Below, piece by piece: positions 23,888-35,100 of a stretch of DNA of 64,000 bases (positions are counted from its first letter, which is position 1; the number at the start of each line of letters is the position of its first letter). This stretch comes from Astropecten irregularis (taxonomy: Eukaryota > Echinodermata > Asteroidea > Paxillosida > Astropectinidae), in NCBI GenBank assembly GCA_963971285.1, contig OZ020248.1:25161764-25225763 (forward strand). Reading direction: 5' to 3'. The notes below the pieces were generated by a model that was not told the origin of the DNA, ran no database searches, and was given only the letters and a program-made list of their open reading frames with translations. A program made the position numbers and the translations under genes.

Positions 23888-24190
23888 TAGCACTGAGATT
23901 AACCTTAAGATGAGTAACCATATCACCATGGTATTGTGGCATCACACTTTGCTTAGCAATTAAAATTGATTCACTTTAAAATTAATCTTTGTGTTTCGTG
24001 AAATCAGCAATATGGCTTGCTATTCCATACACAAGCAAAACGCAGACACGACTAGAACAATAAACAGGTCTAGGGTCGATTTCACGACAGACTACTCTTA
24101 AAATATGAATCAATTTTAATTGCTATGCAAAGTGTGATGTCATAATTTGCAACTCGTCTTGAGATTAATCCTAGTGTTTGGTGAAATACA
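23888..24190. repeat. two inverted related elements of the TTTCACGA/GTGAAAT family
   Basis: Segments at about 23888-24005 and 24072-24188 share CATCACACTTTGC.TAGCAATTAAAATTGATTC in opposite orientation. Each ends in GTCGATTTCACGA-like text, linking them to the elements at 52683-52840 and 61012-61168. Confidence 0.55.
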
Positions 24191-25000
24191 GGGCTTGATT
24201 ACAGCTTTAATGAAGTGCTGTTTTTGAAAACACCATTAAAAACACCTGACCCATATTATGTAAATTCTAAAATACTAAATCATTCAATGACATTGTTAAA
24301 TCATTTTTTTCACAACCGCGCAACTTTAATCGAGTAATAAACTGCACAAAAATAAATTTGGAATCAAAAATTGGTGATTATTTTGTTCGTCATAGGCCTC
24401 AAGTGTTAATTTCCATCATGAGATATAAAAGTAGGCTGAAAGCATCTTGGCAAAACTGAACAAGATTGTCCTATTAGTACGTACAAATCATGCATTTGGA
24501 AACTATAAAATTGTACTAATGTCCTCCTCTGTTAACTCCCTGAAAATGAAGAAGTCGAGTTAGTGATATAATTATGATTATTTCAAGCGCAGCCAGTCCA
24601 CACTTAAGGCCGCCGCACACGAGAGCTAAGCAAACAATCTCATTGACTACTGCGTGCATGTATAAGTCCATGTATTGTAGGCCATGGTTCGACGGTTCGA
24701 CTGAATGAATAGTCGGTGAACATTGTATTTATTTTGCAACGATCATAAATACCTTCATTAAAGTGTCCTCTCTTTTCCTCGAAGGCCTGCTGAAGTTAAT
24801 TCCTTTTCTTGAAAACGGGAGAAATCACATCATAAAGACAGGCAACATAGTCTGGCCACAAAAAGACTAACTTTTTCGAAACTTTCGTCAGCCTAACAGC
24901 GTTGCTAACATTGTCCATGGGCGCTGCCATCTTGGAAATCACGTGAATGAAGCGTGCGCTCTCATTGGCCAGTTGCCCCCTTTGACTCGGCGAGTAGATA
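24191..25000. other. intergenic, nothing recognised
   Basis: This region is AT-rich with only short overlapping open frames. Confidence 0.35.
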
Positions 25001-25001
25001 C

Positions 25002-25134
25002 AGGGCCTGTTTGTTTCGGACGAATCTGCGGATCCGGATCCGGATCCCATTTTCGGATCCTTCTCCTATGCAGGGTACGCTAAAATGGGATCCGGATCCG
25101 AAGGATTCATGATCCTTTGCGTAAAAACAAACAG
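25002..25134. repeat. palindromic element with GGGCCTGTTTGTTT ends
   Basis: The left end GGGCCTGTTTGTTTCGGACG pairs with the right end AAACAAACAGGCCC. Inside, GGATCC-rich arms (CGGATCCGGATCCGGATCCC and GGGATCCGGATCCG) also pair, so almost the whole element can fold on itself. Confidence 0.75.
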
Positions 25135-25204
25135 GCCCAAAGTCTACGGAAGCGTATAACTGCCTTATTACTATAAGTATCGTGTTATTCATGTACGTTT
25201 GAAT

Positions 25205-25503
25205 AAACAGTTTTGGTGCCTGGTGCCAATTTCAAAGAGCTGCTTAAGCACAAAATTCCTTTAAGCATGGAAAGTCTCCCTTAATTAAACAGGATTGTAA
25301 ACTTATTAATTTTCAAGTGATGTTTCCTGCTTTTACATGTACATGTACATGTACATTGGACACATTGTATTCGGCCATTAATAATTGCTTGCTAAGCATA
25401 ACATTCACAAGGAGATTTGGCTCATATTATGGTTATTTTATTTACCAAGGGATTTGGTGATTCAGTAAATGTTGGTGCCTAAGCAGCTTTATGAAATTGG
25501 CCC
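25205..25503. repeat. CCAATTTCA-family element, long version
   Basis: It starts GCCAATTTCAAAGAGCTGCTTAAGC and ends with the inverse AAGCAGCTTTATGAAATTGGC. It carries an (ACATGT)n microsatellite at 25335-25356. Confidence 0.6.
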
Positions 25504-25922
25504 CTGTGCGCAACTGGATTGCAGTTATATAGTACATGTATGCCCTTTTTGTTTAGAATTTCAACTTGGGAAAGAAATTTTAAAAAGAAGCAAATAACTT
25601 CATTGCCAACGCAGAAAATAACATCAAATATCAAGAAGCAACGTTTTCTGCGTTTTATTTTAATACTTCAGTACCACAAAAGGTGTATACTTGTAAACAG
25701 ACATTTACTTGTTAAACTCGATCCAAAATAATAAAACATTTAAATTTTAAAAATCTTAAAATTTAAATTAAAAAAAATTACTGCGGCTGACATCAAACGT
25801 CTGATCTACAGACAGCCGAATTTAATTTAGTGCATCACGTAAATACCATCTTCAATATATTTTTATATAATTATGTGCTTTTTTCACAACAGAACATCAA
25901 TACCCCTGCCGGATATTAAAGG

Positions 25923-26291
25923 TTTCCCCAGTCATTTTCGGCAAATGAGCGGCCAATTTCATTTTCACGCATTAGTGTCGACGTGATTTTGCCTCCTCGG
26001 TTGAAACCGTCACTCGATTTTACTTTGATGCATCCGTATTGCATTCAATTAAGTTCAACAATCATTCGGTTTAGCCATGTAAAATCGACATTCAATTTAG
26101 CACACTGCCAAAATTGCCGTTGCGAATTTGAATACTGTTCGAATGAAACTTTAAATTGAAAGGAGATTCTTTATAATTCGCCTGACGCTTGTTTACATTT
26201 GCTTGCGCATGTAGTGAAATCGAATGACTTTTTTGAGATGCCTTGCAGTTTCACGCGAAATGGAATGACGCGGCGTTTAATATTGTCCGCT
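25923..26291. repeat. MITE-A copy with decayed right end
   Basis: The left end GTCATTTTCGGCAAATGAGC is intact. The interior follows 3445-3835. On the right, GACGCGGCGTTTAATATTGT is recognisable, but the terminal repeat after about 26291 is lost. Confidence 0.65.
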
Positions 26292-26387
26292 TAATATTTA
26301 CTCATCCATCACATGAAAAAGAGAGCAACTTTGAGGCCTCATTTATATCCGAAAGGCGAATAGTTAATAACTGGAGTACATCCTTTA

Positions 26388-26973
26388 GGCCACATAAAAA
26401 AAAAATTGTTTAGCGTCCACCTCTTCCAAATTTTCTAGGTAGGGAGGGAGGTTTTTATTTTTATTTTTTATTTTAAGGATAGAATGGCAACATGCCTGTG
26501 GAAGAAAAGATACATGGTATTCATGGTCAGAAAACATGTTAGGAAGATACTGAAGACCATAGAAGCTTTCAAGCTAGATATCTGACCATTGGAAATTTCA
26601 GTAGACTAGAGAAACCTAAGTATGTAGACTTGACTCAAGTCGGGTTACGGTAGTTCTAGTCATACGCTCGGCTGATATTCCTTCAGTCCGCCACATCGGT
26701 ACACATTTCCGGAACGTTGATTATCAAATGTCCCTTCCGCTTAAATTTGAACATTTTTCGCATGCTGCGGCTTCTGCCCCAGGTGGCCTTCATGATGTTT
26801 AGTCCGAAAATTATGGTAGATATTAGCGCACACTGCTTTGACATACAAGAAATAATTGTTTCCCCCAATATTTATTTTTTTTTGAGACAAATAAAAAAAA
26901 AATAATAATACAGGTCGGGCTCATATCGGAGGTCGGGCGGGGACGCTAAACAAGTAATTTTTTTTATGTGGCC
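26388..26973. mobile_element. PIF/Harbinger-type MITE with TTA target duplication
   Basis: The ends GGCCACATAAAAAAAAAATT and its inverse AATTTTTTTTATGTGGCC extend inward to TTGTTTAGCGTCC/GGACGCTAAACAA. Both sides carry TTA (26385-26387 and 26974-26976). A 3-bp TTA/TAA duplication fits PIF/Harbinger. No transposase frame is present in the 586 bp. Confidence 0.75.
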
Positions 26974-27029
26974 TTATGTGTAAATAATTGGCAATCTAAC
27001 ACGCATGGAAATTGATCTTGATTTCTCAC

Positions 27030-28028
27030 TCAAGTACCACTAGCTGTGACGGGTGTGGGTGATGGTGAGGGTGCTTGGGGAAGCGTCCGTAATAAGCTTT
27101 TCATGCTGCCTATGTCTTTCCCAGTGTACGGCTTGACCAGCACCTTCTCCAGCTTGTTGAACCGGCCGTCATACACGGCCCTGTATTTCAGATACTTTGG
27201 AATGTTGCTGGCCGACTTGGTCTCCCGGAGATCGCTAAGCTGTGAGGTCATTTTGTGGACGTCTCGTCGGAGGAAGTTGGCCGGCATGCTCTGACGCTGG
27301 GTGATGAGGCCCTGGCTCCGGGCGCCGCGTCCCGGTCCTCGGCTTAGACCTACACCGGAATTGTTACCAGCCTCGATGGCCGGAAAGCTGATGTTCATTT
27401 TCCTCCTGTCCAACATCTTGTTCCTGGCTTGGGCGAACCTCTGGCTGTTTGGCGATGATGAGGGTTGTGATAGCGATGAATGAGGGAGCTCTGTCTTAAA
27501 GATGGGATGGCTGGAGGGAGGGAAGATGGGTCTCCTCTCCAGTAACCCTTCCCCGTCCTCCTCCACATTGCCATGTGACATGGAAGACTGCTTCCCTCCG
27601 CGTTCCTCGCCGTACGTCTTCATCACCAGACTCTTATAAGTGTCATGCCGAGCATGCATCCTGGCATTATAGTTCTTCCCCTTACCGGCAGCAACCTGTG
27701 AGGTGTCTATTCCATTCAGGAGGTCCTTCATGACACCCGTCTTGGCCTTCTGTCGGTCCACGAAGGCCTTCCTCTGCCAGGCCACCTGCACGATGAACTT
27801 GTACCTTTCCTTGGACAGGTCCATGAGTCGACCCTCAAGCATCCTCTGCTCCGTCACATTGTCCTTCAGCTGCGAGCCGATCATCGTGCTCTGGTCTCCA
27901 TCGTGACCCTCCCTCTCCTCACCACGTGACCCGAAAGGCTTGGCCCAGTCGTGGATGTCCTTCCAGATGTCATCCTTGGCTGAGATGCGCGCAGGCGCAC
28001 TGGATGGCTTTTTGGACGTGGGTTTCAT
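27030..28028 (-). CDS. unknown intronless 332-aa basic protein
   Basis: This is a full-length open frame from ATG (28028) to TGA (27030). Its GC content is clearly higher than its surroundings, which supports coding. I do not recognise the family. Residues 1-20 are Lys/Ser/Pro-rich (MKPTSKKPSSAPARI). About residues 55-105 look helical and charged, possibly a short coiled coil, with TEQRMLEGRLMDLSKERYKF. About 150-245 are Ser/Pro/Arg-rich and probably disordered. The C-terminal 60 residues (IPKYLKYRAVYDGRFNKLEK and after) look more ordered. There is no signal peptide or membrane segment. A TTCTCGCAG about 40 bases upstream could be an acceptor of a 5' untranslated intron. The style resembles cytoskeletal or cilium-associated proteins, but that is only an impression. 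Confidence 0.7.
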   Translation of the reverse strand: MKPTSKKPSSAPARISAKDDIWKDIHDWAKPFGSRGEEREGHDGDQSTMIGSQLKDNVTEQRMLEGRLMDLSKERYKFIVQVAWQRKAFVDRQKAKTGVMKDLLNGIDTSQVAAGKGKNYNARMHARHDTYKSLVMKTYGEERGGKQSSMSHGNVEEDGEGLLERRPIFPPSSHPIFKTELPHSSLSQPSSSPNSQRFAQARNKMLDRRKMNISFPAIEAGNNSGVGLSRGPGRGARSQGLITQRQSMPANFLRRDVHKMTSQLSDLRETKSASNIPKYLKYRAVYDGRFNKLEKVLVKPYTGKDIGSMKSLLRTLPQAPSPSPTPVTASGT

Positions 28029-28156
28029 CTTAGTAGGCCTAGGATGACTGCCTCATCTTGTCTGATCTGCGAGAACAATTCAGAATACATCAGGTTGATT
28101 AGCAAGGCAATACGATGAAAACGGGCATGATCTCTGAGTCGATTTCACTCAAGTTT

Positions 28157-28260
28157 TGCGATCATCGCTAAAGCCCAAATGCATCACTAAAACTGAAAAT
28201 CGATCCGACTGCTTTGCATAGCAATTTTTCGTTTAGCGATGGATTTGGGCTTTGATCGCA
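28157..28260. repeat. imperfect hairpin element upstream of the 27-28 kb gene
   Basis: TGCGATCA...AAAGCCCAAAT on the left pairs with ATTTGGGCTTTGATCGCA on the right. A GTCGATTTCACTC stretch precedes it, recalling the GTCGATTTCAC element family. Confidence 0.5.
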
Positions 28261-28761
28261 TTCTACTCGCACATTGCTCGCATCAGTTTTTAGTGTGTCA
28301 CTGAGAGTGATATGACTCACTTCCATGGAGTGAAGTCTGCATGACAATTCAGGCTTTTCAAAGTATCCACCTTTAAATGCAGCTTCATTTTTCCCCATAA
28401 AAGTATCTGGAAGCATTGGTACAATATCGGGTGACAATGAATGTCACGTGACACTCGAGGTCAGATGACATATTAGGAATTGGCTAGGAGATTTCTGAGG
28501 GTTCTTAATTGTCGAAGTCATGCACAAAAATGCAAAGTAATCGTTTGAATTTTTTTCCATTTTCGAAAAGCATATCGACCTTCCCAAAGTATACTTTTTA
28601 CGATTCCTGGACCATCCATAAATTTACATCATCATGCGCAATAACCACTCCATATCATAGTAATAACTTTGAGGACCTACAAAACACGCATACTTTCAAA
28701 GACTGTCCAGAAACAGAATGTAAGAGTTTACAAGCCGGAGCCGAGATTACAACCGAAGAAA

Positions 28762-28935
28762 AAGCTGTCGGCGGGAGGGGATTGTGATAGTATCGGCGGG
28801 GGACCAGATGAACGTGCACTACGTGACACTAGTCACGTTAGTGTAAGTGTAAGCTGTCGGCGGGAGGGGATTGTGATGGTATCGGCGGGGGACCAGATGA
28901 ACGTGCACTACGTGACACTAGTCACGTAGTGTATG
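28762..28935. repeat. 89-bp tandem duplication with a CACTACGTGAC palindrome
   Basis: AAGCTGTCGGCGGGAGGGGA starts at 28762 and again at 28851, and the copies differ at very few positions. Each ends in CACTACGTGAC-ACTA-GTCACGT(T)AGTG; the second copy is a perfect inverted repeat. It lies about 750 bases upstream of the gene read from 28028. Confidence 0.85.
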
Positions 28936-29934
28936 AAGGAGGAGGGTGTCTCCACGCGAAGTGCAATGAAGAGTTAAGAAATTTGCCCATTATACACTAT
29001 TTAGCCGCAATGTGAAAATGACACCTGATCAAGTAATATTACTATAATAGTTAAAACAAGCAACTCTTGTGTAATACAATGACAATGTGTGCCAGCAACC
29101 AATTCTCACCAGCGAGATATTATTGGGACACAGGTTCGGCACCGAGTCGATACTTAAAGGCAGCGTACAGGATCATTTGCAAAGCCTCCAAAAAAAATGA
29201 TTGAGTTTAAGACAGAAAATGGACTCAACAGTTCGTAAAGATGCTGGTTCATCAGATGCTGGGTTTTTTAAGGAAATCAAGATTTGGTGTCTTTTAAAAA
29301 GATCGTTCGTCCGAACGATTTTGTACCATTTCGAAAGCGTGGTGTAACCGTGAAGGATACGGAGGGGGATTATTTCGGCCGTATTTCTGCTATCCAGATG
29401 AACAAAGCGTAAAAAAGGTACATGAAACAACGTCTGTAACTCTGTAAGGACGTTTAAGACCTTCACTTCTGTTTGAGTACCAAATTCAGCCAAAACGCAC
29501 ATCTTTGCAAATCCTTTATGCTCCCTTTAACATCTGCGTCAATAGAGCTCATGATAGCCATGCGCTATACGCCATCGTTACGACAGAAACCTGTGTCTAT
29601 AGTATGAGAGCGACCGGTATTCAAGCTGACCAAAGTTCAACCTTAACCCTGATGCTACACACCGTCACCATGTCCTCATGTAGGCCTATTTATGATTTAT
29701 GACAGTTGAACACCGAATCACAACACGATAACTTCAATTCCACACGTTGAAACACTGGCACGGTTGGCCGCGCGATGCATACACAGTACCGGTAACTTAC
29801 CATGGGAAAGTTGGGATCTTCGAAAAAAAAAATGCGGGCCTACAGTGTTCAGTTCAGGGCATTTTTAAGTCGAGTTCCGATCTAGATCTGTTTTGCAACG
29901 TGAATCAACCAGCTATAGTGTCATTACGCATTTT
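28936..29934. other. intergenic, nothing recognised
   Basis: Only short open frames without domains are present. Confidence 0.35.
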
Positions 29935-30385
29935 TGTGGGCGCCATGACATATGACATTATGGGCGAATCACAACCACTAACTGCACCACGTTATTGGGC
30001 ATGTCGTGGCAGTTGACCGCTGTTATAATATCTGTTTGTTTACATTTCACTTGAGTTCTTCGTACCGTAACTAAGCAAACAAAGATTATTAACAAAAAAT
30101 CATGCCACACAATAATTATAAAAACACAAAAAAGACAAATGTGCGCAGGTGTGCGTTATTATGTGCATAGATATTTGTGATGTGCAAACATCGCACATCA
30201 CAAAACTGCGCAGATATCTGTGAATTTGTGATTTAAACTTCACAATATGTGCGAAGATATTTCTGATGTGCGATATCCCTCCTGTGTCACCATTCTTTGC
30301 CGTCTTGCGCATGATATGCATAGTTAGTTTTACGCTGTGAATAATGTAATGCGCGCCCCAAGTGTCATGTGTCATGGCGCCCACA
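29935..30385. repeat. MITE-B, best-preserved copy
   Basis: The ends are TGTGGGCGCCATGACATATG and the inverse TGTCATGGCGCCCACA. The interior is dominated by CATCGCACATCACAAA/GATGTGCGATAT type repeats. It is about 450 bp and non-coding. Other copies are at 6308, 8346 and 11604. Confidence 0.8.
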
Positions 30386-30548
30386 ACATCTCGCCCTGGA
30401 AACAAAACCACAGTATGGGTGCAGACCAGTAAATAGGTCCAGATCAGTCCGCGGAGCTCATTAGTTTTTTGTATTCCCTCAAAATCTTTTTTATAAAATC
30501 ATTTGCTGGGCCGGCCCTATGGGAAGTCTTGTAAAGAAAATGGATGGA

Positions 30549-30798
30549 ACCCGGGGCCAATTTCATGGCGCTGCTTAGCACAAGAATTTGCTAAGCATGA
30601 CATTTCAGTCCTAATAAAAACTGAGGGTTAATAACCAAATTTCCATGTGTTGTGTATCACTTGTGATTGTTCTTTGGGTGTTGTTCACTGACCATGAATA
30701 TCAAATGAAATTTTTGACTGTGGTTTGTTTTATTGGGCAAGACATTTTTGCGCTAAGCATATTTTTGTGCTTAGCAGCGCCGTGAAATTGGGCCCTGG
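30549..30798. repeat. GGGGCCAATTTCAT-family element
   Basis: GGGGCCAATTTCATGGCGCTGCTTAGCAC on the left pairs with GTGCTTAGCAGCGCCGTGAA then ATTGGGCCC on the right. The same core (CCACGTGTTGTGTATCACTT-like, GGTTTGTTTTATTGGGC) is in 39440-39692 and 51787-52034. Confidence 0.8.
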
Positions 30799-31634
30799 TC
30801 GCCACAGTTTGGACTTTCAACTTTGAGCTGTTTGGATGAATTCTGGCCCTAAACTCGCTCTCCTTGGGCCTGTAGGGGAGGGGTACATTTTTTGAGTCTG
30901 GCACCAGTCAACATGGCCGTTTTCAGGGTATTTTCCTTTGGATGGATTTTCCTAAAATGAGTCATTGGTTACCCTATAGAAAATTGAAATGAAAATGAAA
31001 ATTGAAGTTTTCAGCTTCATTTTGGTGTATAGCTTGAGTGTCTGAGAAACTTCTGAATATTTTTAATAATTTTTTGAAATTGGCTATTCAGCATGGGAGC
31101 CTATGGGAATTCATTACAGTAACTGGTCTGTACCCCTATTGTAACTGCACGGCTAGAATCAACCAAATACCAACACAACGACCTCCAGCGGTCCAATGTC
31201 AGCAGTGGGTTGAAGAGGTCAGTAGAACTCGACAAACCAACAGGGGGTATACAGTTTCATGTTGCCCGGGCAACCGCGTGCTTTGTCAAAATAATCGGGA
31301 TAGGCAGTGCAGTCGTGTGGTGATCGTTTTTGATTAAAAAGTTTGTGCAGGTTATAGTCGGTGTTGATATTGGTTTCAATGTACATGTATAGTGCACCAC
31401 AGTACGTGTGCGTGTACATGTGCTTCTTGTTTTTAAGAAAGCATTCGTTCCAGTCTTGCTTTCAAAATGGCCATAGTTATACCAGGGAGAACTTTGTAAT
31501 CACAATCGGTGTTCAAGTTTTGGAGACAAAAGAACAAGAAACACTCTGCATGGTCTCTGTTTTTGAAGAGAGCAATGACATATTTTCTTGTATGTTACTG
31601 ACTGTTGTACACATTATCAGACCATAATTATAAC
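30799..31634. other. intergenic, nothing recognised
   Basis: No gene or defined repeat is visible. Confidence 0.35.
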
Positions 31635-32610
31635 TAGACATTGTGGTTGTGGGAACAACCACTAGGTGTTCGGGGTCTCATTTCGTACTGGCACTGTTAT
31701 GTGAACATTATGTTGGAACGTACATATGTATGTGATCAATCGTCCCTCATACAATGGCATATTGAAATACACTTTTAAGTCTTAAACTGCGTGACTGAAC
31801 AATTACTGCATTATGCTGATTGTTGTATTTGTACACTGACTGATAGCGTGTAGAAAATGGCGTCACCTTATATTGTCTGGACAATAACTTCCGGTTAAAT
31901 GTAGTCCATCACGAGCAACTGAATATTTACAGAAGTCATTGAATGTGTACAGTGTAAATATTTCGCAATTTTCACTGATGTACGCGTGATGTAATTACTG
32001 AGTAAACAGTATTATTTTGAAAAATTATGTCGTTTCCCTTTAAAAGAACATTACTTCCGGTTGAATGACGTCACAGATTTCAAACTTCACAAACATGTCA
32101 AGGTGCATTAGTGCTTCACACTCAACAAATCTGGCGGAAATCCGTTGTTCAGTTTTGGATTACGTAATCACTGTATATCTTTAATCAACCGTAGAGGGCG
32201 CTATATTGCCCGCATGACGGCATCGTTTACATTTTCTGAAACCCTTAGAACTTCTCTACCTTTTAGCCGCTAATTTTATGTGCCTAAATCCTTCCGTTTT
32301 CGAGTTATTTTGAGTCAAACTTCAACTTCTTGTAACACCGGAAATATATTAATTGTTGAGATTCACGTGTTGAGTAACATATGTCAATATCAAATTCGTA
32401 GGTCATGTGGTTCTCAAGTTAAAGAGCACCAAAGTTTTTTTCTAAAAACGCGTGTAATTTGATACCCGATGACGTAATTATGACGTCAATCTTCTAAATA
32501 CAACTTGGCATCCCGACCGAAGTTACCACCAAGTTTCCAGTCAATATCTTGTAACTGTCATAATATAGAAGTCCTGCTGACAAGTTTGGGAAGAAGATTA
32601 ATGAAAAAGA
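31635..32610. repeat. about 1 kb dispersed element, copy 1
   Basis: It opens with the small hairpin GTGGTTGTGGGAACAACCAC and TAGGTGTTCGGGGTCTCATT. It aligns over almost its whole length to 34069-35100 (shared blocks AATAACTTCCGGTTA, GAGGGCGCTATA, TCCTTCCGTTTT.GAGTTATT, AATATCTTGTAACTGTCA). No coding frame is visible. Confidence 0.8.
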
Positions 32611-32635
32611 AAAAGAAAAACTCAAACAATAACAA

Positions 32636-32751
32636 TAGGTGTTCGGACTGAACCCGAACACCTAAAATCTCGAACAATAACAATAGGTGTTCGGCATGAA
32701 CCCGAACACCTAACAATTACAATAGGTGTTCGGCCTGAACCTGAACACCTA
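32636..32751. repeat. three near-identical 29-base hairpins
   Basis: Hairpins at 32636-32664, 32684-32712 and 32723-32751 have the form TAGGTGTTCGG-7-base loop-CCGAACACCTA, each preceded by a CAATA or ACAATA. The third has one stem change. The stem sequence equals the TAGGTGTTCGG at the start of both 1 kb elements (31663 and 34093). Confidence 0.85.
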
Positions 32752-32759
32752 AAAAAGCC

Positions 32760-34068
32760 TTTTCTTAATTAGTTCTTGCTCAAACTGTCTGTTAGTTGTT
32801 GCTTTTTCGTTTCAGTTCGGTTCGATGTGGTAGGTGTGGGTTATAGTGGTTACGTATTTCGTTCTTTAGTCGACATCTTTGAATCAACTAACAACAAGAA
32901 TTCACTACATTATTGCCAGAAAAACTATCATTTCAAAAATAATTTTCACTCGTCTTCATAGGCAATATAATCAGCGGGAGCTCTGTCTTCATTTGAAGAA
33001 TCGTAATAATGAAGCCCGGTGGGTGGTGTGGTTTTTAATAATGCATTTATTATATAAATGAGTTCCGTTCCTCACACATCTGCGAGCTAATACATGTCAG
33101 GAATAATATTCAGCCCATAAATTTCCCTTTGTGTTGTTGAAGAGAGGAGTCATTAGGTTTTTTGGCATTATTAGTTTTCTATTGTTGGTATATACTCCTA
33201 ATGGCTCCACTGTTTTCATATACAATTCGTATTTCACAAGCCAGGAAGTGGGGGACATGTACCGTGACGGAATACATCGATTTTGCTTTCTATGACGACT
33301 TTTGCATAATAATCGCATTATCGTGTACATAATTATTTCATACCTTTCATGAGAGTGCAACAATCATATAGTTCAGCCAGATCTTGGGGTGGCATTTATC
33401 AATAATTAAAAATGCACTTTTGGCCCATCATATGGCTTCAAATATGTTTACTTTGGACAGCCATCAGCTACCATGGATATTCTCTATGTGATGCAAGGTG
33501 ATGTACAGTAATAAAACACAGACCCTACAACCTTGATTCAATTCCTCCCTGAAAGTTTCTTACTAGATGTTACTAGATGTGTTTAGTTGGTATATATTGT
33601 GCCAATTATTAAACTGTTGTATCACTGTTTTCAAAAGTAATGTTAGTAGTTAACAGTTTTCTTGCAAACGGATCTTCCTAATTGCTCTGTTTTTTGTTCT
33701 GTTTTTTTGTTCTTGTTTTTTTTTTTTTGGGGGGGGAGGGGGGGGGTTGTCTCCCTTTTCTTTAGCCCTCACCCTCCAGTGGCCCTCTGAGCATTGTGTT
33801 GGGCAACATTTGTAAAAAATAAACAAATAAATAAATCACTCAGGAAAGTCGGAATATAGCGCAACAATTGAGAATTTCAGTTTCCCACCCCAGCAACTGA
33901 CTTGAGACTATATTGGGCCTCAATATTTATTGAAGCCATTATATGTACATTCCTGTTGTAAAGGACTAGAAATGACACACTGGCCTGCATTGAGTGTAAT
34001 TTTCACGTGGCTTCCAGAGAGCATTGTAAGAATTAAATTCATATTGTGCATTTTCCAATATTAACTTG
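32760..34068. other. intergenic, nothing recognised; poly-T/poly-G tract at about 33714-33747
   Basis: No gene is visible. The tract is a run of T followed by G. Confidence 0.35.
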
Positions 34069-35100
34069 ACATTGTGATTGTGGGAACAACCACTAGGTGT
34101 TCGGGGTCTCATTTCGTAGTGGAACTGTTATGTGAACGTACATGTACACCTGTATGTTGGAACGTATGTGATCAATCGTCCCTCATACAATGGCATATTG
34201 AAATACACTTAAACTGCGTGACTGAACAAATACATACTTGTACTGATCATGCTGATTGCAGTATTCGTACACTGACTGATAGCGTATATATAATGGCCTC
34301 ACCTTTAAATATTATATAATATTGTCTGGACAATAACTTCCGGTTAGTTCATCACAAGCAACTGAACTTTTTCAGAAGTCATTGAACGTAAATATTTTGC
34401 AATTTTCATTGATGTACGACATGTGATTGCCGTGTATGTAGAAAGTATTTGAATAATTACGCCGTTTTTCCTTTAAAAGCACATAACTTCCGGTTGAATA
34501 ACGTCACAAATTTCAAACTTCACAAACATGTCAAGGTTCATTATAGTGCTTTACATATACCAAATTTGGCGAAAATCCATTGTTTACTTTCGGATTACGT
34601 AATCACTGTATATATTGAATCAACCATAGAGGGCGCTATACAGCCCGTATGACCAGAGCCGTAAATCTTTATTTACGGCTCTGCGTATGACGTTATCGTT
34701 TATATTTTCTGAAAGCCCCAAAACTACTCTATCTTTTAGCTTCCCTTTTATGTGCCCAAATCCTTCCGTTTTTGAGTTATTTTGAGTCAAACTTCAACTT
34801 CCGGTATCACCGGAAGTGAAGGTCATTTGTACACAACACTGAATAATTATATTACTTGGTGAAATTTACGTGTTGAGTAACATATGCCAATATCAAAACC
34901 ATAGGCCATGTGGTTCTCAAGTTATAAAGCACCAAAGTTTTTCCTAAAAACACGTGTAATTTGATGCCCAATGACGTAATCATGACGTCAATCTTCTAGG
35001 TACAACTTGACATCACGACCAAAGTTCCCACCAAGTTTCAGGTCAATATCTTGTAACTGTCACCAATAAGTCCTGCAAACAAGTTTGGGAATTGCAGAGC
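34069..35100. repeat. about 1 kb dispersed element, copy 2
   Basis: This copy aligns to 31635-32610. It differs by small insertions, including the 30-bp hairpin at 34654-34683 and CACCGGAAGTGAAGGTCATT near 34808. Confidence 0.8.
34646..34691. mobile_element. 30-bp perfect hairpin insertion with 8-bp target duplication
   Basis: The insert at 34654-34683 is CAGAGCCGTAAAT-CTTT-ATTTACGGCTCTG (13-base perfect arms, 4-base loop). It is flanked by CGTATGAC on both sides (34646-34653 and 34684-34691). The sister element has the uninterrupted site CGCATGAC at 32211-32218. The CAG...CTG ends and 8-bp duplication fit a hAT-family derivative. Confidence 0.85.

Noticed and set aside
32636..32751. CRISPR-like array (three repeats with spacers)
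   Set aside because: Repeats are perfect hairpins in a eukaryotic transposon context, spacers are A-rich and related, and no cas genes exist.
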